Positions 21,443 to 32,528 of a stretch of DNA of 64,000 nt are shown here, in pieces. The stretch's first letter is position 1. The number at the start of each line of letters is the position of its first letter. The stretch is from Ilex aquifolium (taxonomy: Eukaryota > Streptophyta > Magnoliopsida > Aquifoliales > Aquifoliaceae), in contig OX637406.1 in the NCBI GenBank assembly GCA_951799425.1, positions 25,042,390-25,106,389 of the forward strand, given 5' to 3'. A program made the position numbers and the translations under genes. The notes below the pieces were generated by a model that did no database searches, was not told the origin of the DNA, and saw nothing but the letters and a program-made list of their open reading frames with translations.

Positions 21443-23161
21443 CTACCTAAGGATCTCCTCTCTCAGAGCCGCCAACTGAGGAACCACAACCCTTCCTCGA
21501 TACCGAAGACTACCATCCGAGTGAATGGTCCAGCCCTCGTCACCTGTACCAGCCTGTACACGGTCCCGGACGGACAACAGCTCCGTGTCCTGACTCTGGA
21601 ACTCAACAACCCTGCTTAGTAGGGAAGGTGTAGCCACCAAACTCCCCAAAGTACCCTGATCCAGACCCATATAACATAGCCCGAACTGTCCCACAGTCTC
21701 GAGCATCTGCCACTCTCGGGAAGCCACACTAGCCAAGACTCCCCGTGACTTCCGACTGAGTGCGTCAGCTACCACATTTGCCTTACCGGGATGGTAATGC
21801 AAGGTGAAGTCATAGTCCTCCAGAAACTCCATCCACCTGCGTTGCCTCATATTGAGGTCCCGCTGTGTAAAGATGTACTTCAGACTTTTATGGTCTGAAA
21901 ACACCTCGAACTGCTCACCGTATAAGTAGTGGCGCCAAGCCTTCAAGGCAAAGACAATGGCTGCCAACTCCATGTCATGTGTAGGGTAACTCTGCTCGTG
22001 GTTCTTTAACTGCCGAGAACCATAAGCTACCACTCTCCTGGACTGCATCAAGACGTATCCAAGTCCGTCCTTAGAGGCATCACAATACACTGTGTACCTC
22101 TGTCCCCTTTCTGGGACTATCAGTATAGGAGCTGAAGTAAGCCTCCTCTTCAACTCCTGGAATGCCTTCTCGCAAGAATCATTCCACTCAAACCTAACCT
22201 TTTTCCGGGTCAACCTAGTCATAGATGAAGCCAGTCGGGAGAAGTCCTCAATGAACCTCCTGTAATACCCCGCCAATCCCAAGAAACTACGTATCTCGAA
22301 GACTGACTTCGGCCTCTCCCAATTCATGACTGACTCAACCTTCTCCGGGTCTACGGATACACCCGAAGCCGATACCACATGTCCCAAAAATTTCACCTCA
22401 GTAAGCCAAAATTCACACTTGCTGAACTTGGCATACAATTGGTGATCTCTCAAGATCTGAAGAACGACTCTCAAGTGACCCTCATGCTCGTCCTCAGACT
22501 TGGAATAGATCAAGATGTCGTCAACAAAGACTACAACAAATTGATCAAGGTAGGGTTGAAACACCCTATGCATGAGATCCATGAATGCCGCTGGAGCGTT
22601 CGTCAATCCGAATGGCATCACTGTGAACTCGAAATGCCCATATCGCGTCCGAAACACCGTCTTAGGGATATCTGTCTCCCTAACTCTCAACTGATGGTAA
22701 CCGGTGCGGAGATCTATCTTGGAGTAGACCCGCGCCCCTCTCAGCTGATCAAACAAGTCATCAATCCTCTGCAAAGGGTACCTATTCTTGATAGTAACCC
22801 TATTCAACTGCCAGTAGTCTATACATAGTCGAAGGGTTTTGTCCTTCTTCTTTGCAAATAACACCGGAGCGCCCCAAGGTGAGGTACTCGGTCTAATGAA
22901 ACCCCGGTCCAACAATTCCTGCAATTGGACCTTGAGTTCTTGCAACTCAGCAGGCGCCATCCTATGTGGAGTCATAGAAATGGGCGATGTACCAGGATGC
23001 AACTCTATAGTGAAATCTACATCCCTATGTGGAGGTAATCTCGGTAGTTCATCCGGAAAAACATCCTCATAATCACACACAACCCGAGGTAGACCAAACT
23101 CTTGTCTCGCCTCGTCCCCAGGGTAAGGCTTGCTAGCCAACCCATCAACTGTCCGTGCCAT
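21443..23161 (-). pseudogene. F reverse transcriptase, RNase H and integrase N-terminus
   Basis: Open for 572 codons. RT motifs in order: [31 protein letters not shown] and the catalytic box [10 protein letters not shown] (both Asp present). RNase [33 protein letters not shown] and the terminal [15 protein letters not shown]. It begins at a methionine only because a one-base shift separates it from protease, and ends at TAG (21443-21445) where related integrases have Glu. Confidence 0.93.
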
Positions 23162-23805
23162 CTAGAATCGTACACGGCTTGAGGAAAAGCATCGTGCTTA
23201 TCCCCCTGAAACATGAAACAAACCCCATCCGGCGTGTAAGCAGTAACCCGCTTCCGGTCACAATCAATGATGACTCGGTGTGCCGTCAACCAATCCATTC
23301 CCAGGATTACATCGAAATCCGACATGTCCATGACCCGAAGGTCCACGGTGAGTAGAATCCCTGAGATTTCTAGCTCACAACCCCGACACATCTGATCAAT
23401 TCTCACCCTAGCTCCCAGGGGAGAACTCACATGCAATGGTTCTTCTAAGGTCTCAACCTCTAAACCCAAATCTTTCACACAAGATGCAGAAATAAAAGAA
23501 TGAGATGCACCAGAATCAAACAGTACTCTTGCCCATAACCGAGAGAGTAGAAATGTACCCTGTATCACCGACTGATCTGCCGGCTCGGTCTGTGGCATAA
23601 TGGCGTAGACACGCCCCTGGGTCCCTGAAGTCCCGGCCTGTGAACCCTGGCCTCGTCCTCTACCCATGCCCTGGCCCATCTGGACTGCTTGCGGAGTTCC
23701 CGCTCGAAAAGTAGTAGGCGCTGGTGCAGCACCCTGTGACTGGTACTGGCTCCTTTGACCCATGGTGGGGTAAGGAGGAACAAACTGTGTCTGCGGCTGT
23801 CCCAC
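23162..23805 (-). pseudogene. F protease region
   Basis: Same frame as gag. The retropepsin active site is intact (LFDSGASHSFI, about 23495-23530), followed by the VILGMDWL flap-side motif. After about 23161 the gag-protease frame runs on out of frame (to 23017) while the RT frame starts, so a one-base change lies around 23150-23165. Confidence 0.9.
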
Positions 23806-24780
23806 AGAAGACTGGGATTGGGATGTCCCATAGCTCTGGGATCCCTGCCGTTGAGGACACTCCTTCTTTATGTGACCCGGCTGGTGGCAAAAATAGCAAG
23901 TCTTCTGGCCCGTCTGGAAGGCGGTCCTGAAGTTTCCCCCGTCTTGGGAGAATCGACCCTGGCCTTGGTTCTACCCTTGAGATCCTTGCGTAACTGAAGT
24001 CTTTTGCTTCTTTCCCGCACCAGAAGAAAAGGATTGACCCTCCTTCTTTTTGTCCTTAACACTCGCTTCCCGGATGTTACGCGCGTCCTCCACCTCTCTC
24101 TCGATAGCCATTGCAGTCTTGACCATCGAATCGAGGTCTTGCAGGAGAAGTCCCACAATCTTGCCTCGAATGGACAACTTCAAGCCATCCTCAAACTTAC
24201 GTACTTTGGCCATGTCAGTGGCCACATAATCGTCGGCGAAACGAGCTAATTCAGTGAACTTAGCCACATATTCCATCATCGTCATCGTTCCCTGTCTCAA
24301 GTCTAAGAACTCACGGGCCTTTGCATGTCGAGCAGTTGCCGGAAAATACTTTCCCATAAAAAGCTCTCGGAACTCTGCCCAAGTCATGGCCTCCAAATTT
24401 CTGGAGTCCTTCACCCAATCCCACCATAGCTGGGACTCTCCCTCCAGCTGAAAAGTTGTCAGAGTTATCTTGGTGGCATCGGAAGTGATCTCCATAGCCC
24501 TCAAGATCTTCTCCACTTGCCGAATCCAACGATCGGCTACCATTGGATCCGCCCCTCCCAAAAAAATAGGAGGATGATGAGCTTTGAACTTCTGGAGGTT
24601 ACTCGAGCCTCCTTGTCCCATATTTGCACCCGTCTGTGCAATGGTAGCGGCTGTAGCACTAGCCTGTGCAATAGTCGCCGCCGCCTCACCAATAGCCTCT
24701 GCAAAGGCTTGGTGATCAAAGGCTGGAGGTGGTTGGTTATTCCACCTACCGCCTTGGCGTCCTCGCCCTCTATATGCCAT
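23806..24780 (-). pseudogene. F gag
   Basis: Starts MAYRGRGRQGGR at 24780. The capsid part includes FLGGADPMVADRWI, QLWWDWVKDS and FMGKYFPATARHAKAREF, typical of chromovirus gag. TAG at 23971-23973 interrupts it before the CCHC zinc knuckle CYFCHQPGHIKKECP (about 23856-23900), which follows in the same frame. Without readthrough the product would lack its RNA-binding knuckle and all enzymes. Confidence 0.92.
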
Positions 24781-25118
24781 CTACATAAGTCAAATAGCAA
24801 TATAGTTTTACAAGGCATCCCAAAGTAGGAATCAACATTCAAACATAAAGAGTTTCCTACTAGTCTCACTAGGGAAGCACATTCCTCTCCTTAGTAGACA
24901 TTTATGTCATGAACTCTCCCGTTCATTTGTTTTCCCACTCCCAAGGTTATGTTTCATAACCCTAGCGTGTTCATTTCCATATACATTCTACAATGCATAT
25001 TATCCACATAGCACATAGCACATAACATGTAGCATTTAAACACATAAGATGAAATGCACAATGCATGCAATGGTCTAGACCCAATGCCCATCAAGCCCTA
25101 AGTAATTCGTATACCTAG

Positions 25119-25130
25119 GCTTTGATACCA
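25119..25130 (-). other. Primer binding site of F (initiator tRNA-Met)
   Basis: Reverse complement is TGGTATCAAAGC, one mismatch from the usual TGGTATCAGAGC, three bases from the 5' LTR. Confidence 0.9.
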
Positions 25131-25133
25131 AGC

Positions 25134-27565
25134 TGTGACGCCCCATTTTCCGGGGGTCCTGTATTAACCGTTGACAACCCGTCAACCCGCGGAAATACCC
25201 GTGGATGTCGCTTAACCCGATACCGCGGCACCACATTCCCTTTACCGGGATAAAAAAAAAATACAAGTCCAATTTCTTTCGGTTGGTTGACCTATCCAAG
25301 ATCCAATGTACCACCATTGGTATCCCCTTATTATCCATTTGTAACATTAGAAGGGAGGAAAACATAGCCCAAAGACTTGGCAAAAGAAATAGAAAATAAA
25401 AAAAAAATTCTGAATTTTGGAGAGCGTACCGGTACGCTACGCCTTCTGGACCTTACCGTACCGGTACGTGTACCGGTACGCTACGCCTTCTGGACCTCAC
25501 CGTACCGGTACGCGTACCGGTACGCCTAGTCCAGAATTGCCCTTTTTACCTATTTTTCATTTCCAAGCCATTCCAAACCTCCCAAAACTCATCCAACACA
25601 TGTTTAATGAGATTTTCCATATAATACATAACTTATACAAGTTCCATTACAATTAATTCCATAATTTACACATCAAAATGGAATTTATACAAAAGTTTTA
25701 CAAAAACTCGAACTAAGGCCACAAGCCGGCCCCCTTCATGCTTGATGCTCTCCAAGTGAGCCATCCGCCGGTGCTAACCCCACACCTGAAATGTTTCCCG
25801 TATAGGATGAGCCAACGCCCAGTAAAGTAAACCCTACAAGGGCTACTCTCCCCCTAGATGCTCATGCTCATGCAACATTCATTTGCAAACAATCACTTCT
25901 CACAAGGACATGCATCCTAAGTTGGAATGCAATACTACCATGCCATGAAATGAGATGTCACTCCCTCATGCATTTCAACCCGAGTCCTCACCGACTCCTA
26001 CAACAGGATGCAATGCCAAAGTGTTTCATTTCATCATTTATGTTTCATCAAATGACATTTTCAAAACTAGGGTCATTCTTGGGATCGGACTTTTTCATGG
26101 GCTAATACCAATGGTCTTCCACACCCGTACACTTTATGGGCTCTTATACCAATGGAGTGCACCCCCCAAATCACCGGGTCTTTCACCCGAGAGGTCGTCA
26201 TGCCTCTTCTTGCTCATCCCGACCCAATTTATCATGCAATCAAGCGGCTTAGCTAGGTCTTCGACCCAACTTTTCCCAAGCCATACCGTCAATCACCAAG
26301 TGTGGTGTTGACATCAACCATGCACACACCCATGTAATGAGATGCTTCCATGCACATGCAATGCTATGTCCCATTGCATACCACATGATGTTCCACATGT
26401 CAAGAACAACTCATGCACCATTTCAACATGTCCATGGTAAATTTATATCCTAAGCATATAAATACCATATTCATTTCAATGTTAATATATCAACACATGC
26501 ATCTATCAACAAACACATCCAATCATATCAATAGCATATGATTCCACAAGTTAAACTTAAGCATGTTATTTCAATTCACTCAAAACAACAATTTCATTTC
26601 AAGCAAGGCATTTTATCAAACACCTCATAGGCACAATTTATAAATCACATAGCATGCCTTAATTTCTCTAAGTTACATAATAAATCACATGTAACTTCAT
26701 ACACCAAATTCAAGCTAGAAAATAGATTAAACCATTTCTATGCTCACCTTTCCATTTCTATAACCATAACCCTATATATGAAGGTCTATCATATGCATAA
26801 CATAACAAAACTTTAGACTACCAACATCTAAGGAAAGATTACACCAAAGTAGGGAGAACCCTACCTCTTGAAGCGTAATCACCCGAAGGAAGCTTCAAGA
26901 ACACCTTCCTAGCCCAAGACTAGACTTCCCCCAAATCTCCTCTTTTGGATCTTCGGTGAAATCCCCCGTTCTTGGTGTGGTTGCGTAGCCCTCGTCGAGA
27001 GGATCGACTTTGACTCTTGGTTCGACGGATTCCGAGCGACGGAAGTCCGGGAAATCGCCGGAGAAAACTTGAAGATCAAGGTTTTCTCTCTTTTCTCTCC
27101 CTCTTTCTCCCACACGTTGAAGACCAGCACAAAGGCAGAATTTTTCTGCGTAAAATGCAGATATTTGCCTCTATTTATAGTTCTAATACTCAACCCACGT
27201 CGCGCCACGTGTCCTTCGCTTAATCGGGTCTGATTTCGTCCCGAAACGATTCGTTTGATCCCAGTTTAAGTTCAAATTGATTTTATTTGAACTTTAACTT
27301 AATTTTAAGGAAATTTCATAAAATTTATTTATGGGGACGTTCGTAAGGTAAATCGCCACGCAGTCGCCTCGAACGACGTGCAAAATCCGACTATATCAGA
27401 ATTCGACGAAATTTGACAAGGTGACTAAATTTCGCGATACGAATTCAACAGCGAACTCCGTTTCCTCATCCGAGGTCTAGAACATGAGTATTTTAAATAC
27501 GCATTATAGTGGCAAATTACTATTTTGCCCTTTCTGGAAAAATTTTAAATTTCCCGGGTTTTACA
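25134..27565 (-). repeat. 5' LTR of element F
   Basis: 2432 bp. It has one extra palindrome-linker unit of about 44 bp compared with the 3' LTR (25425-25525), otherwise nearly identical. TATA reverse at 27171-27180. Confidence 0.95.
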
Positions 27566-28698
27566 TCTTTACCCCCTCCTCCTTGCCTATAAATACCTCC
27601 TCTTTGGACTTGTAAAAAGGGAGAGACATACAGAGATAGATAATCTTTTGGAAGAGGAGGAAACCCTCCAAAAGTAACTAGCTTTCTACTTTCATTATTA
27701 GTTTCATTAGCTTTCATTATAAAAGCTTCTTTCTTCTCTTAGAAGAGTGAAACTCTTCCACCTTTCTAGCTCTCTTGTAGCCTTGAAGGGTGGAAAGTGA
27801 TTTATTCAATCCTCGTCGAAGATAGGATCCTTGTGTAGTTTATTTTACCTTGTAACTCCTCTACTTGGAGGGATGAGAATGATTCACTTTTCTAGCTTTC
27901 TCAAAGCCATGAAGAGTGAGTAGTTTGTCATTCACTCTTTAGTAAGAGGTGATGAACATTTATAAATCATTTGGAAGTTATATTTGTGCATTTCGTTTAT
28001 GCTTAATGCTTTATCTTTTGATTTCTTATTGAATGATTGAATGCATCTAGCAAAGCTAAGGTACTTTGTGCAACCATGAGTCCTTTCTATGAAAAGATGA
28101 CTCTTGGCATAGGAAGATTCATTGGTTCTTTGCAGGTACTCCAGCTCGATCTTCATGACTACATTTCAATCCTCACCATTATTGTGCTTCAACTAAGAAT
28201 GGAATACTAACACAGTGGTTGGATGACTTGTAGAATTACTTGCTTGTTTGTAGACGGGTTGAGTCCTGACACAGGCAATTCTTGTAAATCTCTACAAAGA
28301 CATCGGAACCATGCTCTTAATTCTCACAGTCCATCTTTATCCTCCAATTAACTTGTTGTTGACACAGGGGTTAATTGAGTTCTCAAGCACAAATATAACA
28401 ACCGGATGATTGACTACATGTTCAGATCCTCGAGCTAAAGAGTTACTTTTACATTTGAGAGAATATTATATTTTCGTCTAGAAAATCCCTTGTGAGAGAA
28501 TCTTATATTCTGTCCAGGAAATTCCATAAACATCATAACTTCAAATCTCAAGGGTTTCAATCACTTTGGTCTCTGTCACTATTACTCCAAAACGCCAACA
28601 TTAGTTCCCTATGGATTCGACTCCGGACTTAACTAGATTATAACTACAACTTGACCACCTGCACTTGGGTGTACACATTTCAGATCAAGTCAAGTTTT

Positions 28699-28717
28699 TG
28701 GCGTCGTTGTCGAGAAC
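28699..28717 (+). other. Primer binding site of element E (tRNA-Asp type)
   Basis: TGGCGTCGTTGTCGAGAAC resembles the Athila-type site TGGCGCCGTTGCCGG, complementary to plant tRNA-Asp, with three mismatches. It lies about six bases after the LTR-E end. Confidence 0.8.
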
Positions 28718-28799
28718 CTTAAGGTGTTTTAAAGTAAAAGGCGAAAAGACCTTCATTTGTTGTATATATTTTTGAAGTACTGTATATAATTCTCATTTT

Positions 28800-29043
28800 A
28801 TGTCTGAGGACGATCCTCGCTTTCAAAATTTCCCAGAAGAATCTGTTGGGTCTATAAATCAGTTTGGACCATCTTCACCTTATTTGCATCCCACACGAAA
28901 CATTGTCCCCTCTTGTTTTGTGTTTCCTGCAAATGCATCCCTCTTTAATGTAAAGACGGGGACAGTGCAACTACTACCTCAATTTCATGGACTTGAATCA
29001 AAAAACCCGTATTTGCATATTAAAGATTTTGATCAAATGCGCC
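28800..29043 (+). pseudogene. Athila-like gag, N-terminal fragment (element E)
   Basis: ATG at 28800 opens a frame whose end matches the plant Athila/Tat gag signature FHGLESKNPYLHIKDF. It lies about 100 bp after LTR-E and primer site, as expected. Element sequence stops at about 29043 inside the conserved region and continues into minus-strand Tat integrase, so the remainder has been deleted. Confidence 0.8.
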
Positions 29044-29534
29044 CCTTGGATCATTAAGTCCCAAAGGCAACCTTACTTTCTAGACTAAGTTGCCTATGTC
29101 AAACGTCCTGCTTTTGACCCTTCTATTGTACGCCTTGGAGACTCTCGGATTTTATACCTTGATGCAATCCAAAGCACCCAACCGCACTTCATTCAAATCT
29201 TCAAGCTCGATCATCATGGCTTCATTGCATTCAACTGGACTTAACCTATGCTGTAGAAAGCCACACACAACAACTTTACGATAATCATCATAGGCAAGAC
29301 CGCGCCATGCCCATATGCTAGCTTGAATGGTGTAATTCCGGTGCTGGACCATTTGGAGGTTGTGTATGCCTATAGTGTTTCCGATAATTTATCATGCTAT
29401 CCCCTTACACGTAATATAGGGCTGAGTGGATCACATTGAAACCATACTTCTTTGCAAATCCTTTGACTTCGCTTCCTGCAAAGACTATTCCCTGGTTAGC
29501 CACTATATGCTAGGGAAGCCCAAATCATTGCATT
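29044..29534 (-). pseudogene. Tat integrase C-terminal part, copy 1
   Basis: Minus-strand remnant of integrase with many stops. Recognisable pieces include FLQHRLSPVECNEAMM (29152-29352) and a C-terminal stretch ending ELNDP at the left edge. It is parallel to 45669-46190 (copy 2). The CACTA element interrupts it at 29535. Confidence 0.75.
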
Positions 29535-32525
29535 CACTACAAGAAAAAGGGCATTTTGTGGCAAATTTTTTACGGCGGCTATATTTACCATCAGAAAATG
29601 CGTATTTGAGACAATTTTTTGTGGCGGCTGTGTTTGCCGTCACAAAAGAGTGTTTATATTAATATTTTGTTAATATTTGTGGAGCTATTTTTTCTGCCGT
29701 AAATAGTGTCATAACCTCAAAATAAATTTTTGTATTTGAGACAGCTATTTTTCCTGCCACAAATAACATTTTATAAACTCAACAGAATGTTTTGTATTTG
29801 TGGCAGCTATTTTTCCCGTCGCATGTAAATATTTCATAAAACATTAAAACGTTGATTTAGATTAAAAAAGAGTTTATAGTTTAAAGAATAAAAACTCTAA
29901 AAAAAATTGTATTGGTCACAACTATTTTTCATATTACAAGTAATATTTTATAAGATTATGTAGTTTTACATCAAAACACAATTTCTAGTTCAAAGAAAAA
30001 AAATTAAACCCAACAAAGTCGATTTTTTATATCAAAATTAGGGGTGTCAAAATATGACACGACCTGTTAACACGACACAAAAGTAGTGCATGGGTTTGGG
30101 TCTTCCCTTAAATCACCTGTTTAATAAATTAGTGGACCCGACACGATACGATTAATAAACGAATCAGGTATTAGTAAAACCAATCAGAAGATACACGACA
30201 CAACTCGTTTATATACCATTTATAAAATATTTGTACACTACAAAAATTTGATATGACATAATTCGTTATAAACGAATCGAGTATGAGTTGAGTGTTTTTT
30301 TGATAGGAAGGAACCAGGGTGGCTCAAGGAAATTTGAGACCTAAAATGAAAACATTAAATGAGGGTTTTTTTTATTTTTAATATTAATCTTTTAACAAAT
30401 AATTTATTTTTAATATTTAATTTTTAAAAAAATTAATTTTTTTTTAATTTATAATGTGAGAGAGAGACAGGAGAAGGACGGTCTAGATTTGCCGAGAAAA
30501 AAATTATAACTTTTGTTTTGTTTTTTACTAGTGACAGTGTTTAATTTTAAATTTTTTTTACTTATTTTTACAGATAGAGAGAAAATAAGTACGGGTAAAT
30601 ATGAGTTAATTTTTGAATAATTTTTATTTTATTTATTTATTTTAGGTTTTTAATGTTATGAATTGAATCATGGACCCAAATTATTACAATAAATTTTTTG
30701 GGGCCTTTTTTGTAGGGTTTAAAATTTAAAGGATTTAAATTTTTTTGGATTAATAATATATCTAAAATTATGGGGCCTTCTAAAAATTTAGGGCCTAAAG
30801 CCCAAGGATTTTTTTTTAATACTGTTGAAGTTTGACCCAAACTCTCAAAATATTTTATTCCTTGTGTGTGAAATTATTTTGAGTGCTTAATTATTTTGGG
30901 ATCATACACGATTGATAGACCTATCAAAAATTAAGAGATGATATTAATTTTTTGTTGCCTATAAAATTATTAATTTTTTGTTGTCTATAAAATTATTAAT
31001 TTTTAATTCATTGCCACAATTGCCAAAAAAAACAAACCAAAAAAATTTAGCACGGTCTCTACCCCCGCGCCTCTCTTTTCCTTTTTCCCTCCTATTTTAG
31101 CCCTTTTTTCTCTTCTGTTTTGTATTCCCTCTTTTTGTCTTCTTCTCCAAGCGGTAGGCCCTTGTTTTCTTCCCAGCGGAACGACAAGTACAGGTAAGTG
31201 TTTTTCTCTTATTTTTCTTATTCCCTCTCTCTCGCTCGGTTTCGGGTAACATTCTTGATTGTCTTTTGATTTGTAATTTTTTTTTTTATGTTTTCTTTAT
31301 TCGAATGATGTTCAAGATAACTGTGATAATTATCCTCAATTTCATATTTATAGAATTTGTCGGATTGATATTTATTTTTAATTATATTCAAATCGTGTTC
31401 CAATAATTTTAAAATGGTTCATCTCATATGAAAGATTCAAGATAAATAAGTGAGGGAATTAGATTGAAATCGTGTTTCAACTAGTCTAGAGAAATTTTGA
31501 TTCTTGACAAGTCCAAGTGTTGATTTCGTAATGATGATTGCTTGATATATTATTAACAGATACGAAATTGATTAATACAAAATCATACACAAGATCGTGT
31601 TCTACACAAATTGATTGCTTTTACACTATGAACTAAAACACTAAAAATATTAAGGACCAATACCTAACCATATTGTTAGATTACTAGTAATTGTTCGTGA
31701 CTAAAGGTGCTAAATATAAAAAAAAATCACAAATAATTGTTCATACCTAAAGAAATTGTATAACATAAAACATCGTCAATAATTTTATCATTTCAGTATA
31801 GTGACAATAATTTTATGTTTTTTGCAGGTATCACTGAGAAGGTAGATGGTTCGGGAAGGATGTTCAACTTTTTGCATTAATTTCTTGTATTCATGGATTG
31901 TTATGTTTTGCAAAAGTCCATATTTTACATTTTGTTTAACTTATGAATTTTTTTTTTTTGGATATGAAAATATTGCTATATTTTTGGAAATTTTGGTCAT
32001 ATTACTTTTGTGTTTATCTATATATTGAATTGTGTTATTTGAACGGATGTGTACCTTTAAATTTATGTGATAGAAGTGTATATATGCACAGGGCATATAA
32101 CAATGGTTACCAACGGTCCATAATAATTGCAAAAAAATTATTTTTTTTGTGGCGGCATTGTTGCCGTCGTAAATATATTTCGTTTAAAGTAGAGAAAATT
32201 TCCTACTTTTTGTGATAGTATATTAACCGCCACAACAAAGTCTTCTATTTTTTACGACAGCCAAATCTAGTATTTGAGACAGCACTTTTGCTGCCGTGAT
32301 AAAATCAAAAGTGTCAAATTTTTTGTGACAACTTATTTACGACAATATTTTGCTGTCGTAAATACTATTTGAGACAGACCATTGCTGTCGTAAAAACTTT
32401 TTGAGACCACACTTATTATGGCAAGGCAATGCCGCCACAATGCCGCCACAAAAAGTATTTGTGACGGCAAATAGACTTTTTATGACAGCACTTTACCGCC
32501 GTAAAAACCCTTTTTTCTTGTAGTG
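29535..32525. mobile_element. Non-autonomous CACTA transposon
   Basis: 2991 bp. Ends are CACTACAAGAAAAAGGG and its inverted complement (CCCTTTTTTCTTGTAGTG), flanked by the 3-bp duplication ATT (29532-29534, 32526-32528). Copy 2 of the Tat integrase at 46181-46195 is the matching empty site. Subterminal zones (29560-29830, 32145-32515) repeat TTTGTGGCGGC / GCCGTCACAAA-like words in both orientations, the usual transposase-binding arrangement. No transposase frame is present; the interior is AT-rich (29830-31020, 31260-32140). Confidence 0.95.
31188..31840 (+). other. Splice-like donor and acceptor pair inside the CACTA element
   Basis: A CT-rich, leader-like stretch (31060-31190) leads to ACAGGTAAGTG (donor, about 31191-31201). 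About 640 bp of AT-rich sequence follow, then TTTTTTGCAGGTATC (acceptor, about 31820). No long frame flanks it. It may be a captured 5' exon and first intron, or the remains of the element's own transcript. Confidence 0.4.
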
Positions 32526-32528
32526 ATT

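Larger units (their letters stand above)
17691..27565 (-). mobile_element. Element F: complete chromovirus, minus strand
   Basis: 9875 bp, flanked by TCTTT (17686-17690 and 27566-27570). On the minus strand the order is 5' LTR (27565-25134), tRNA-Met primer site, gag, protease, RT, RNase H, integrase with chromodomain, polypurine tract, 3' LTR (20081-17691). Gag-pol is full length but holds two amber stops and one frameshift, so this copy is not autonomous. LTRs differ at only a few tens of sites. It lies 22 bp upstream of the LTR-E TATA box. Confidence 0.97.
17067..28692 (+). mobile_element. LTR-E, interrupted by complete element F
   Basis: LTR sequence is 17067-17690 plus 27571-28692 (about 1.75 kb). 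Its start TGATTA..TAGTTAAAATTAGC is repeated at 62716. It has TTCGAA palindromes (17250-17590), a TATA box (TATAAATA, 27588-27595) and a long transcribed part ending near TCAAGTCA. A polypurine tract lies on its left and a primer site on its right, so it joins the 3' end of one E element to the 5' end of another. Both halves are otherwise without genes. Confidence 0.85.

Noticed and set aside
28679..28720. Possible tRNA gene at TGGCGTCGTTGTCG
   Set aside because: Only the 3'-end complement of tRNA-Asp is present, no cloverleaf; it is a primer binding site.
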